Assembly: GCF_003999975.1 (NCBI RefSeq)
Contig: NZ_RJAC01000001.1
Location: 1,054,001 to 1,118,000 of the forward strand
Length of the DNA stretch: 64,000 bases
From: Actinoplanes solisilvae
Lineage (GTDB): Bacteria > Actinomycetota > Actinomycetes > Mycobacteriales > Micromonosporaceae
Reading direction: 5' to 3'
A program made the position numbers and the translations under genes. The first letter of the stretch is position 1; each line of letters starts with the position of its first letter. Shown piece after piece: positions 1 to 10,899 of the stretch. Below the pieces are notes generated by a model. That model searched no databases. It worked only from the letters and a program-made list of their open reading frames with translations, and was not told the DNA's origin.

Positions 1-1005
1 GCCTCGTACGCGCCGTTGTTCGCCAACATCGACAACGTGCAGTGGCGGCCCGACCTGATCTGGCTCGACAACGACGAGTCGTGGGGCTCGACCAGCTACC
101 AGGTGCAGAAACTGTTCATGACGAACGTCGGCGACCGGGTCGTGCCGTCCACGGTGACCGGCGGGCGGGTCGTGCAGCCGCAGCCGATCACCGGACGGGT
201 CGGGTTCTCGACGTGGCGTACGGCGGCTCGTTATGACGATCTGCGGGTCACCACGCCGGACGGGAACGTGCTGCTCAGCGACGACTTCAACGACGGCAAC
301 GCGGACGGCTGGAGTCCCGTCGCCAACCGCGGCACGTGGACGGTGAACGACGGCGCCTACGCGCAGACCGATCTGGGCGCCGAGAACACGATGGTCGCGG
401 CGGCCACGAACATCACCGCGACCGACTACGACATCAGCGTCAAGGCCACGAAGACCGCCGGGGCCGAGGGTTTCCTCATCCCGTTCGGCATCAAGGACTC
501 GGGCACCTGGTACTGGTGGAATCTCGGCGGCTGGAACAACACCCAGGGCGCGATCGAGAAGGCCAGCGGGTCCGCCGACGCCAAGGAACAGCTCCTGACC
601 AGACCCGACACTGTCAACACCGGCCAGACGTACGACCTGAGGATCGAGGTTCGCGGCACGAAGGTGACCCTGATCCGCGACGGCGAGGTGTGGGGAAGTT
701 TCGACGACAACCGGGTCATCGAGCCGTTCGCCCAGGTCGTCACCCGTGACACCAGGGCCGGCGAGTTGATCGTCAAGGTCGTGAACGCCTCCCCCACGCC
801 GGCGTTCACCAAGGTCGACCTCGGGGGTCAGCGCGTCGCCTCCACGGGCCGCATGACCGTGCTGAGGGGTGACCCGGGCGAGCAGAACACCCGTTCGGCC
901 GAGCCGATCCAGCCGGTCACGACCACGATCACCGGCCTGGGCTCGACGTTCGTCCGCGAGTTCCCGGCGAGCTCGGTCACCTTCCTGCGCCTCAAGACGA
1001 GATAG
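1..1005 (+). CDS. Alpha-L-arabinofuranosidase, GH51 family (3' part only)
   Basis: The reading frame is open from base 1, so the N-terminus and the catalytic barrel lie outside the window. The first visible residues (ANIDNVQWRPDLIWLDN, then SYQVQKLF) match the conserved end of the GH51 catalytic domain. A concanavalin-like insert of about 130 residues follows (from FSTWRTAARYDDLRV through WYWWNLGGWNN). The family's closing beta-domain comes last (LIVKVVNAS ... VTFLRLKTR, stop 1003-1005). Known members release terminal arabinose from arabinan or arabinoxylan and in actinomycetes are normally exported. The next gene starts 10 bases downstream and is GH43-like, which suggests a shared arabinan-degradation operon (inference). 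Confidence 0.85.
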   Translation, partial: ASYAPLFANIDNVQWRPDLIWLDNDESWGSTSYQVQKLFMTNVGDRVVPSTVTGGRVVQPQPITGRVGFSTWRTAARYDDLRVTTPDGNVLLSDDFNDGNADGWSPVANRGTWTVNDGAYAQTDLGAENTMVAAATNITATDYDISVKATKTAGAEGFLIPFGIKDSGTWYWWNLGGWNNTQGAIEKASGSADAKEQLLTRPDTVNTGQTYDLRIEVRGTKVTLIRDGEVWGSFDDNRVIEPFAQVVTRDTRAGELIVKVVNASPTPAFTKVDLGGQRVASTGRMTVLRGDPGEQNTRSAEPIQPVTTTITGLGSTFVREFPASSVTFLRLKTR

Positions 1006-1015
1006 GGGACAACCC

Positions 1016-2420
1016 ATGTCGTACGCCTTCAGCAGGCGCACTCTGATGCGCGGCTCCCTCGGGGTCGCGGCCGGGGCGGGAATGGCCAGACTCGGGTCGG
1101 CCGGAACGGCGATCGCGGCCCAGCCCCGTACGGATGCCGAGATCTATGGCGTGCCGACCGTCCAGCCGCTGGTCACGCAGCGCGCCGATCCGTTCATCAC
1201 CCCCCGGACGAACGGCGTCTACTACTTCACCGGCTCGGTTCCCGAATATGACCGGGTCGCACTGCGGGGCTCCCCGACGCTGGCCGGATTGTCGGGCGCG
1301 GCCGAGACGGTGATCTGGCGGCGGCCGGCCAGCGGCAAGATGGCCGGGCACATCTGGGCGCCGGAGCTGCACCGCGTCGATGGTCGCTGGTACGTCTACT
1401 TCGCGGCCGGCGACTCCGACGACGTGTTCCGCATCCGCACCTACGTGCTCGAGTCGCCGCTGACCGACCCGCTGGACGCAAGCGGCTGGCAGCTCAAGAC
1501 CCAGCTCCTCACCGAGTGGGATGGCTTCACGCTGGACGCGACGACGTTCGCGCACCGGGGCCGCCGCTACCTGGTGTGGGCTCAGAGCGAACCGGAGATC
1601 GCGGTCAACACGAGTCTCTACATCGCGCGGATGGGCACGCCGTGGTCACTGGCGAGCAAGCCGACCCGGATCACCACGCCGACCCGGGACTGGGAGATCC
1701 AGGGTTTCCGGGTGAACGAGGGGCCGGCCGTCCTGATCCGCAACGGCCGGGTGTTCCTGACCTTCTCGGCCAGCGCCACGGACGCTCGATACTGCATGGG
1801 GCTGCTCACCGCCGACGCGGACGCCGACCTGCTCAGGCGCGAGTCGTGGGTGAAGACCCCGGATCCGATCTTCGTGACCAACACGGCGACCTCCCGGTAT
1901 GGCCCGGGGCACAACTCGTTCACGGTGGCCGAGGACGGGCACACGGACGTGCTGGTCTACCACGCCCGCGACTATCGCGACATCGTCGGCGATCCCCTGT
2001 ACGACCCGAACCGGCACGCTCGGGTCCAAAGGCTTCTACTGGCATCCGGACGGGACGCCGCTGTTCGGGGTGCCGGTCGGTGACGGCGGGCCGATCGTAC
2101 GGCTGTCGCCCGCTGAGCGGCCCGACGACTTCGTGCGGCACACGACCGAGGGCGCGATCATCGTGCAGCGGGCTCCTCGGGATCTGGCGGCGACACAGTT
2201 CCGGTTCGAGGCGCGGGCGGACGGGACCGAGGTGCTGCGGTCGGTCGATCGCCCGGACCGCCTCCTGGGGGCCGCGATGGTTCTTGACGCCACGCCGCTG
2301 CCACTGCGCCGGGAAGTCGGGCGGACCGGCCTCAAGCTGCGCTCCGAGGCCGGCTACCTGCGCGTTTCCGGCTCCACGATCTCCGTCGGCTCATCCGGTA
2401 CGGTCTTCCGGCTGAGCTGA
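1016..2420 (+). pseudogene. GH43-family secreted glycosidase with C-terminal AbfB-like domain, disrupted by a +1 frameshift
   Basis: ATG at 1016 opens a Tat-type signal (SRRTLMRGS, then an Ala/Gly-rich stretch ending AIAA). The GH43 five-blade fold follows: QRADPFITPR, then HIWAPELHRVDGRWYVYFAAG. The expected family ending ARVQ-F-W-DGTP is broken: after ARVQ the frame runs out at 2083, while the natural continuation (GFYWHPDGTPLFGVPVGDGG) lies in the next frame and continues to TGA at 2418-2420. Removing one A from the AAA run at 2028-2030 restores a single frame of about 467 codons. The restored C-terminal part (DDFVRH ... SVDRPDRLLGA) resembles an arabinose-binding AbfB/CBM42 module. Either the gene is a recent pseudogene or there is a one-base sequencing error. 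A truncated product of about 355 residues could still contain most of the catalytic fold. Confidence 0.8.
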
Positions 2421-2481
2421 CGGGTTGGCCGCCGCGTACGTGGACCCCCCAGCCGCGTACGCGGCCCTGCTCTTGAACGCG

Positions 2482-2517
2482 AAACGGCCCGGCTGCGTGA
2501 TCGCAGCCGGGCCGTTT
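2482..2517. terminator. Bidirectional hairpin terminator between the GH43 gene and clpC
   Basis: A perfect 16-bp inverted repeat (arms 2482-2497 and 2502-2517, AAACGGCCCGGCTGCG and its complement) surrounds a TGAT loop. The A-run and T-run at its ends give an intrinsic-terminator shape on both strands. It lies 10 bases beyond the clpC stop codon and 61 bases beyond the GH43 stop, so it can serve both converging units. Confidence 0.85.
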
Positions 2518-2526
2518 GCTGGGGTC

Positions 2527-5049
<2,523 letters not shown>

Positions 5050-5260
5050 GCCCTCGTGCTCCTCACGTGCCGTGCGCCAATGTGCTGAGCTTGTCTCAAC
5101 AGCTGGCGGGGCCAGCGCACGGGCATCGGTGATGCCCGTACTGACAACTCTATCGCCGCCGGGTGGTCTTGCTGGGCCCTCGTGGCCCCTCGAAACCGAC
5201 CGCAACGTTGATTTAGCCAACTTCGCACGCTCAACCGCTGTTCCCCCAGCGGAACGGCTA

Positions 5261-5273
5261 CGCGCACAGCGAA
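5261..5273 (-). promoter_or_regulatory. Possible ClgR operator upstream of clpC
   Basis: Read on the minus strand this is TTCGC, five bases, GCG. That fits the TTCGC-N5-GCG core described for ClgR, the regulator of clp genes in Streptomyces. It lies about 212 bases upstream of the clpC start. The match is short and was found by eye, so it is only a candidate. Confidence 0.3.
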
Positions 5274-5288
5274 ATCCGACGACCCGGC

Positions 5289-5329
5289 GTCCACAGCCTG
5301 TGGACAAGTTCGTCCCCAGCTGTGGATAA
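5289..5329. promoter_or_regulatory. Cluster of DnaA boxes in the clpC-lsr2 intergenic region
   Basis: Two exact nine-base DnaA boxes lie in the same orientation: TGTGGACAA (5299-5307, complement TTGTCCACA, the high-GC form) and TGTGGATAA (5321-5329, complement TTATCCACA, the classical form). A weaker GTCCACA in the opposite sense is at 5289-5295. They sit in the only gene-free stretch over 300 bases (5050-5425), which otherwise holds the clpC leader, a ClgR-like motif and the lsr2 terminator. No dnaA, dnaN or AT-rich unwinding element is present, so this is not oriC. A role in DnaA-linked regulation or titration is inference. Confidence 0.55.
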
Positions 5330-5368
5330 CTTTACGCCGCCCCACCGAAGGACCACCGAAAAGCAGCA

Positions 5369-5400
5369 GGTCCGCCGCATCCGGGAGGATGTGGCGGACC
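5369..5400 (-). terminator. Terminator hairpin downstream of lsr2
   Basis: Arms at 5369-5382 and 5387-5400 (GGTCCGCCGCATCC and GGATGTGGCGGACC) form a 14-bp stem with one G-U pair and a GGGA loop. It begins 25 bases beyond the lsr2 stop codon. There is no long T-run, as is usual for actinomycete terminators. Confidence 0.75.
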
Positions 5401-5425
5401 ATGCTGCGTCGGGCTGGGGGTCGGG

Positions 5426-5782
5426 TCAGTTGCGGCCCGGGCCCTTGGCGTGGAACTCGTCCACGATCTCCTGCGGGATCCGCCCCCGGTCGGAGATGTC
5501 CTTGCCGGCCTTCTTGGCCCACTCCCGGATCGCCCGGTTCTGCTCCCGGTCGGCGGTCGCGCCGCCCCGGCCGCGAGCGGCCCGGCCACCCACGACCACG
5601 CCGCCCCGGGCGACCTTGGCACCGGCCGCCACGTACGGCTCGAAGGTCTCCCGCAATTTGGCGGCGTTCTTCTCCGAGAGGTCGATCTCGTACTGAATGC
5701 CGTCGAGAGCGAACTTCACCGTCTCGTCGGCGTCGCCTCCGTCGATGTCATCGACCAGCTTGTGAATGATCTGCTTGGCCAC
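5426..5782 (-). CDS. lsr2: Nucleoid-associated H-NS-like protein Lsr2
   Basis: Small DNA-bridging protein that silences AT-rich or foreign DNA in actinobacteria. The 118-residue sequence has the N-terminal dimerisation half (MAKQIIHKLVDDIDGGDADE, then a beta-strand section ending EIDLSEKNAA), a flexible Arg/Gly linker near residues 62-76, and a C-terminal DNA-binding half (NRAIREWAKKAG ... DRGRIP) carrying the AT-hook-like RGR. The start is GTG at 5782, with GGGAGG ten bases upstream. It lies between lysS and clpC, as in mycobacteria. The lower-GC accessory region in this window would be a natural target (inference). Confidence 0.97.
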   Translation of the reverse strand: MAKQIIHKLVDDIDGGDADETVKFALDGIQYEIDLSEKNAAKLRETFEPYVAAGAKVARGGVVVGGRAARGRGGATADREQNRAIREWAKKAGKDISDRGRIPQEIVDEFHAKGPGRN

Positions 5783-5829
5783 GCGCCGCTATCCTCCCGA
5801 ACACAGGTTCTCCCCAATGCAACGCACAG

Positions 5830-5860
5830 ACAATAACGCCAGGGCGGCGCCGCGCGTCAA
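5830..5860 (-). promoter_or_regulatory. Candidate sigma-70-type promoter of lsr2
   Basis: On the minus strand TTGACG (5855-5860) is followed after 18-19 bases by TTATTGT (5830-5836). The -10 element lies about 48 bases upstream of the lsr2 GTG. Both hexamers are close to consensus and stand out in this GC-rich context. No transcript data support it. Confidence 0.4.
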
Positions 5861-5899
5861 TGGCGGTCAGAACATTTTGAGTACGGACCGGTCCGGCGC

Positions 5900-7408
5900 T
5901 TACTCTGGGCGTACGAGCGGGAAGAGGATCGTTTCTCGAATGCCCAGCCCGGTGAGCGCCATCAAGAGCCGGTCGATTCCCATTCCCATGCCACCCGTGG
6001 GCGGCATTCCGTACTCGATGGCCCGCAGGAAATCTTCGTCGAGCTGCATCGCCTCGGGATCGCCGCCCGCCGCCAGCAGCGACTGGGCGACCAGCCGTTC
6101 GCGCTGCACAACCGGGTCGACGAGTTCGGAATAGGCGGTCGCCAGTTCGAACCCGGAGACGTAGAGGTCCCACTTCTCGGTGAGCCCGGGCGTTTCCCGG
6201 TGGGCCCGGGTCAGCGGCGACGTGTCCTCGGGGAAGTCGCGCACGAAGGTCGGTGCCTGCAGCGTGTGCTCCACCAGGTGCTCGAACAGCTCCTCGACGA
6301 GCTTGCCGGGGCCCCACTTCGGGTCGACGGAAAGGTCATGCTTTTCGGCATAACGCAGCAGTTGCGCAATATCGGTGGAAGGGGTGACTTCTTCGCCGAG
6401 CGCCTCGGAGAGCGAACCATAGAGTGTGACCGACGCCCACTCGCCGCTCAGGTCCAACTCGGTGCCGTCGAAGTGCGTCACGATGTGTGATCCGGCGACC
6501 GCGAAGGCGGCTTCCTGAATCCACTCGCGCACCTGCTGCTGCATGACGTTGTAGTCCGCGTACGCCTGGTAGGCCTCGAGCGACGCGAACTCCGGCGAGT
6601 GGGTGGAGTCCATACCCTCATTGCGGAAGTTGCGGTTGATCTCGAAGACGCGATCGATGCCGCCGACGACGGCCCGCTTCAAAAAGAGTTCCGGCGCGAT
6701 GCGCAGATAGAGATCGGTGTCGAGCGCGTTGCTGTGCGTCACAAAAGGCCGAGCCGTCGCGCCGCCGTGCAGCAACTGCAACATTGGCGTTTCCACCTCG
6801 AGATAATCGCGGCGGAACAGCGACTCGCGCAGACTGCGGACCACCGTGGCGCGTGCGCGAACGATGTCGCGGGCCTGCGGCCGGACGATCAGATCGACAT
6901 AACGCTGACGGACCCGGGTCTCCTCGGAGAGCGGCTTGTGCGCCACCGGGAGCGGGCGCAGCGCCTTGGCGCTCATCGCCCACGAGTCGGCGAGGACGGA
7001 GAGCTCGCCTCGCTTGCTGGTGATCACTTCGCCGGTCACCGAGACCAGGTCGCCGAGGTCGACGAGCTGCTTCCAGTCGGCCAGGCGCTGCTCGCCGACC
7101 TTGGCCAGCGAGAGCATGGCCTGCAGCTCGGTGCCGTCGCCGTCGCGCAGGGTGGCGAAGCACAGCTTGCCGCCGTTGCGCACGAAGATCACCCGACCGG
7201 TGATCGACACCTGGTCGCCGGTGGCCGCGTCGACGGGCAGGTCGGGGTACTCCTCGCGCAGTTGCTTCAGCGAGGTCGTCCGCGCGACGGTCACCGGGTA
7301 GGGGGACACCCCTTCGGCGAGCATCCGGTCGCGCTTCGACCGGCGGACCCGCATCTGCTCGGGAAGGTCCTCGGCGTTCTCTGGTGCGGCCACATTCTGC
7401 TCGGTCAC
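5900..7408 (-). CDS. lysS: Lysyl-tRNA synthetase, class II
   Basis: Charges tRNA-Lys with lysine in the cytosol. The 502-residue protein has an N-terminal OB-fold anticodon-binding domain ([17 protein letters not shown]). The class II catalytic core has motif 2 around [14 protein letters not shown] and motif 3 at [16 protein letters not shown] near the C-terminus. GTG at 7408 gives the family's usual length. It lies in the conserved lsr2-lysS-coaX order, 72 bases after coaX. A 12-bp palindrome (CGGACCGGTCCG, 5884-5895) just beyond the stop may help termination. Confidence 0.97.
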   Translation of the reverse strand: MTEQNVAAPENAEDLPEQMRVRRSKRDRMLAEGVSPYPVTVARTTSLKQLREEYPDLPVDAATGDQVSITGRVIFVRNGGKLCFATLRDGDGTELQAMLSLAKVGEQRLADWKQLVDLGDLVSVTGEVITSKRGELSVLADSWAMSAKALRPLPVAHKPLSEETRVRQRYVDLIVRPQARDIVRARATVVRSLRESLFRRDYLEVETPMLQLLHGGATARPFVTHSNALDTDLYLRIAPELFLKRAVVGGIDRVFEINRNFRNEGMDSTHSPEFASLEAYQAYADYNVMQQQVREWIQEAAFAVAGSHIVTHFDGTELDLSGEWASVTLYGSLSEALGEEVTPSTDIAQLLRYAEKHDLSVDPKWGPGKLVEELFEHLVEHTLQAPTFVRDFPEDTSPLTRAHRETPGLTEKWDLYVSGFELATAYSELVDPVVQRERLVAQSLLAAGGDPEAMQLDEDFLRAIEYGMPPTGGMGMGIDRLLMALTGLGIRETILFPLVRPE

Positions 7409-7480
7409 GGCACGACTCTCTGTACGGCTGGTAATTGGCCCTGAAAGCCTACTCAGGGCCAGGCCAGGGCCAAAAACCTA

Positions 7481-8245
7481 TTACGCGCCGACGTTGCGCT
7501 CGTAGACCATCCGCAGGCCGATCAGCGTGATCATCGGCTCGTGCGTGGTGATCGTGCGGCACTCGTCCTTGACCAGCCAGGCGAGCCCGCCGGTGGCGAT
7601 GACCGCCTTGACCGGTCCGATCTCGTCGATCATCCGCGAGACGATGCCGTCGACCTGGCCGGCGAAGCCGAAGTACATGCCGGACTGCAGGCACTCGACG
7701 GTGTTCTTGCCGATCACCGACTTGGGCTTGGCCGGCTCGACCTTGCGCAGCTGGGCGGCCCGGGCGGCCAGCGCGTCGAAGGAGATCTCGATGCCCGGGG
7801 CGAAGGCGCCGCCCAGGAACTCCCCCTTCTCACTGATCACATCGAAGTTGGTGGTGGTGCCGAAGTCGACCACGATCGACGGCCCGCCGTAGAGGGCGTG
7901 CGCCGCGAGCGTGTTGACCACCCGGTCGGCGCCCACCTCTTTCGGGTTGTCGATGGCGAGCTGAACGCCGGTCTTGACGCCCGGCTCGACGATCACGTTG
8001 GGCAGGTCGCCGTAGTAGCGGGCCAGCATGGTGCGCAGACTGCGCAGGGCGGCCGGCACGGTCGAGCAGGCCGCGACCCCGGTGATCTCGACCGCGTCGC
8101 CGGCCAGCAGGCCGCGGAACATCAGGCCGAGCTCGTCGGCCGTGGACCGCGCGTCGGTCTTGATCCGCCAGTTGTGCACGAGCTTGTCACCGTCGAAGGT
8201 CGCCAGCACCGTGTTGGTGTTACCGATATCAATACAAAGCAGCAC
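7481..8245 (-). CDS. coaX: Type III pantothenate kinase
   Basis: Catalyses the first committed step of CoA synthesis, phosphorylation of pantothenate. The 254-residue protein starts with the ASKHA phosphate-binding motif DIGNTNTVLATFDG, and has GADRVVNTLAAH and the second phosphate motif VDFGTTTNFDVI. The start is GTG at 8245, preceded by GAGGGG with five-base spacing. It follows nadC on the same strand. Having coaX, panC and panD within 6 kb in one direction suggests co-expression of the vitamin B5/CoA and NAD branches, both of which start from aspartate. Confidence 0.96.
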   Translation of the reverse strand: MLLCIDIGNTNTVLATFDGDKLVHNWRIKTDARSTADELGLMFRGLLAGDAVEITGVAACSTVPAALRSLRTMLARYYGDLPNVIVEPGVKTGVQLAIDNPKEVGADRVVNTLAAHALYGGPSIVVDFGTTTNFDVISEKGEFLGGAFAPGIEISFDALAARAAQLRKVEPAKPKSVIGKNTVECLQSGMYFGFAGQVDGIVSRMIDEIGPVKAVIATGGLAWLVKDECRTITTHEPMITLIGLRMVYERNVGA

Positions 8246-8327
8246 GGCAACCCCTCAAAATTTCGTACGCCGAAAGGGCGGCCCCGCCGGTGGCCACCCT
8301 CTCCATCGTCCCACCAACCCCGCGGGG

Positions 8328-9179
8328 TCAGCGCGGGCGGAGATCCATCGCGATGTCGAGGATCGGCGACGAGTGGGTCAGACCACCGACCGAGAGGTAA
8401 TCGACGCCGGTCGCGGCATAGTCGGCCACCGTCTCGAGGCGCAGGTTGCCGGTCGCCTCGAGCTCGGCCCGGTCGCCGACCTCGGCCACGACCTCGCGCA
8501 GCCGGGCGGGCGGCATGTTGTCGCAGAGCAGGAAGGTGGCGCCGGCCTCGACCGCCTCGATCGCCTCGGCCACGGTGGTGACCTCGACCTGGACCGGCAC
8601 CTCGGGGAACTTCTCGCGGACCAGGCGGAACGCGGCGGTGATGCTGCCCGCGGCGACCTTGTGGTTGTCCTTGATCATGGCGACGTCGTAGAGGCCCATG
8701 CGCTTGTTGGTGCCGCCGCCGACGCGTACGGCGTATTTCTCCAGGTAGCGAAGGCCGGGGGTGGTCTTGCGGGTGTCGAGCACGGTCGCCTTCGTGCCGG
8801 CCAGGGCGTCGGCCCAGCGGCGGGTGTGGGTGGCCACCCCGGACATGCGGCTGAGCAGGTTGAGGGCGGTGCGCTCGGCGGTGAGCAGCGCCTGGGTCGG
8901 GCCGGTGATGACGGCCAGCACGTCGCCCCGGGAGACCCGGTCGCCCTCGGCCACCCGTTGTTCGAAGACGTCGCGGCCGCCGGAGGTGTCGTTGAAGACC
9001 ACGGCCGCCACCGGCAGGCCGGCCACCACGCCGTCGGCCCGGGCCACCAGCTCGGCCGTGTCGACCTGATCGGCCGGGATGGTGGCCTCGCTGGTCACGT
9101 CGTGCGGCGGCGAACCGAGGTCCTCCGCCAGCGCCGTGCGGACGATCAGTTCCACCTCGGCGACGTCGAGCTCGTTCAT
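8328..9179 (-). CDS. nadC: Nicotinate-nucleotide pyrophosphorylase (quinolinate phosphoribosyltransferase)
   Basis: Converts quinolinate and PRPP to nicotinate mononucleotide in de novo NAD synthesis. The 283-residue protein carries family motifs TAERTALNLLSRMSGVAT, LDTRKTTPGLR and the active-site lysine segment AMIKDNH, plus GVDYLSVGGLTHS near the end. ATG at 9179 gives the usual family N-terminus (an acidic helix, then ALAEDLG). It begins 14 bases after the nadB stop. No nadA (quinolinate synthase) is present here, so the pathway's second enzyme must be encoded elsewhere. Confidence 0.97.
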   Translation of the reverse strand: MNELDVAEVELIVRTALAEDLGSPPHDVTSEATIPADQVDTAELVARADGVVAGLPVAAVVFNDTSGGRDVFEQRVAEGDRVSRGDVLAVITGPTQALLTAERTALNLLSRMSGVATHTRRWADALAGTKATVLDTRKTTPGLRYLEKYAVRVGGGTNKRMGLYDVAMIKDNHKVAAGSITAAFRLVREKFPEVPVQVEVTTVAEAIEAVEAGATFLLCDNMPPARLREVVAEVGDRAELEATGNLRLETVADYAATGVDYLSVGGLTHSSPILDIAMDLRPR

Positions 9180-9193
9180 GGATCCCCCTGTGG

Positions 9194-10837
9194 TCAGGCC
9201 ATCTCTTCGAAAGACTGGGACAACCGTGCCTTGCGATCGAGGGTGTGCAGCAGGTGACCGCGCCACTCGTCCTCGGCGACCGGGAAGTCTTCGCGCCAGT
9301 GGCAGCCGCGCGTCTCGCGGCGGGTGCGCGCCGCCGCGACCAGCACGGTCGCGACCGTGAGCAGGTTGGTCGCCTCCCAGGCGGCGTTGCGCGGGGTGTC
9401 GCGCTGCTCGGCCAGGCGGGCCAGCTCTTTGGCGGTGCCGGCGAGCGAGTCGGCCGACCGCAGCACGCCGGCACCACGGGTCATCGCCCGCTGCAGCTCG
9501 GCGCGAGTGGCCGGCGGGACGACCCAGCCGCGGTCGCCGGTGGCCGGGGCGGGCTCGGCCTGCGGCGGCAGTTCGCGGGCGATGTCGTCGGCGATGCGCC
9601 GGGCGAAGACCAGGCCCTCGAGCAGGGAGTTGCTGGCCAGCCGGTTGGCGCCGTGCACGCCGGTGCAGGCGACCTCGCCGCACGCGTAGAGGCCGGGGAT
9701 GCTCGTTCGGCCGGACAGGTCGGTGCGGACGCCGCCGGACGCGTAGTGGGCGGCCGGGGCGACCGGGATGAGATCGGTCGCCGGGTCGACACCGGCCGCG
9801 CGGGTGGAGGCCACGATCGTCGGGAAGCGCTGCTCGAGGAACTCGCGGCCGAGGTGGCGGGCGTCGAGATAGACGTGGTCGGCGCCGGTCTCGAGCAGCA
9901 CCCGGTGGATGCCCTTGGCCACCACGTCGCGCGGGGCCAGCTCGGCCAGCTCGTGCTGCCCGACCATGAAGCGCGTGCCGGTCTCGTCGACCAGGTGGGC
10001 ACCCTCGCCGCGCAGCGCCTCGGAGATCAGCGGGCGCTGGACCGAGGTGACGTCGGCGGTGACGAACGAGGTGGGGTGGAACTGCACGAACTCGACGTCG
10101 GTGACCACGGCGCCGGCCCGCAGCGCGAGGGCGACGCCGTCGCCGGTGGAGACCGACGGGTTGGTGGTGGAGGCGTAGATCTGACCCATGCCGCCGGTGG
10201 CCAGCACGACCGCGCGAGCCAGGATCTGACCCACGCCGTCTTCGCTGCCCTCGCCCAGCACGTGCAGGGTCAGGCCGCAGGCCCGGCCGTCGGGGGCGCG
10301 CAGCAGGTCGAGCACGAGCGCGTGCTCGACCAGGCGGATCCACGGGTCGCGGTGGACCGCCTCGTGCAGGGCGCGCTGCACCTCGGCCCCGGTCGCGTCG
10401 CCGCCGGCGTGCACGATGCGGTCGGCGCGGTGGCCGCCCTCGCGGGTGAGCATGAGCGAGCCGTCGGCGTTGCGGTCGAAGGACGCGCCCAGCCGGATCA
10501 GCTCGCGGACGCGGGCCGGGCCCTCCTCGACCAGCACGCGCACGGCGGCCGGGTCGCAGAGGCCGACGCCGGCGATCTCGGTGTCGTTGGCGTGCGAGGC
10601 CGGGGTGTCGAGCGGGTCGAGCACCGCCGCGATGCCGCCCTGGGCCCAGCGGGTCGAGCCGTCATCGATGTTGACCTTGGTGACGACGGTGACGTGCAGG
10701 CCCTGCTCGCGCAGGTGCAGCGCGGCGGTCAGGCCGGCCACGCCGGAGCCCACGACGAGGACATCGGTGGTCTCGCTCCACCCGGGATCGGCGGCGGCGA
10801 GCCGGCGGGGCAGCTCCGGAAGGTCGGCGACAAACAT
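9194..10837 (-). CDS. nadB: L-aspartate oxidase
   Basis: FAD enzyme that oxidises aspartate to iminoaspartate, the first step of bacterial NAD synthesis. The 547-residue protein has the dinucleotide-binding motif VVGSGVAGLTAALHL near residue 27, the succinate-dehydrogenase-like TRWAQGGIAAVL, QFHPTSF, and the flavoprotein signature ANRLASNSLLEGLVFA. ATG at 10837 is preferred because it gives the typical length; the frame stays open to 10975 through GTG codons, so a longer form cannot be excluded. It is directly followed by nadC. Confidence 0.95.
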   Translation of the reverse strand: MFVADLPELPRRLAAADPGWSETTDVLVVGSGVAGLTAALHLREQGLHVTVVTKVNIDDGSTRWAQGGIAAVLDPLDTPASHANDTEIAGVGLCDPAAVRVLVEEGPARVRELIRLGASFDRNADGSLMLTREGGHRADRIVHAGGDATGAEVQRALHEAVHRDPWIRLVEHALVLDLLRAPDGRACGLTLHVLGEGSEDGVGQILARAVVLATGGMGQIYASTTNPSVSTGDGVALALRAGAVVTDVEFVQFHPTSFVTADVTSVQRPLISEALRGEGAHLVDETGTRFMVGQHELAELAPRDVVAKGIHRVLLETGADHVYLDARHLGREFLEQRFPTIVASTRAAGVDPATDLIPVAPAAHYASGGVRTDLSGRTSIPGLYACGEVACTGVHGANRLASNSLLEGLVFARRIADDIARELPPQAEPAPATGDRGWVVPPATRAELQRAMTRGAGVLRSADSLAGTAKELARLAEQRDTPRNAAWEATNLLTVATVLVAAARTRRETRGCHWREDFPVAEDEWRGHLLHTLDRKARLSQSFEEMA

Positions 10838-10899
10838 CCGCTCAGTACACTCCGCCGGTACGACACTTCCGAGTCGGGGGCGGCCATTCGTGGTCACCG

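Noticed and set aside
8328..10343. A single 671-codon minus frame apparently fusing nadC to an upstream region
   Set aside because: The first part runs in the wrong frame through nadB; separate nadC and nadB starts with normal N-termini explain the sequence.
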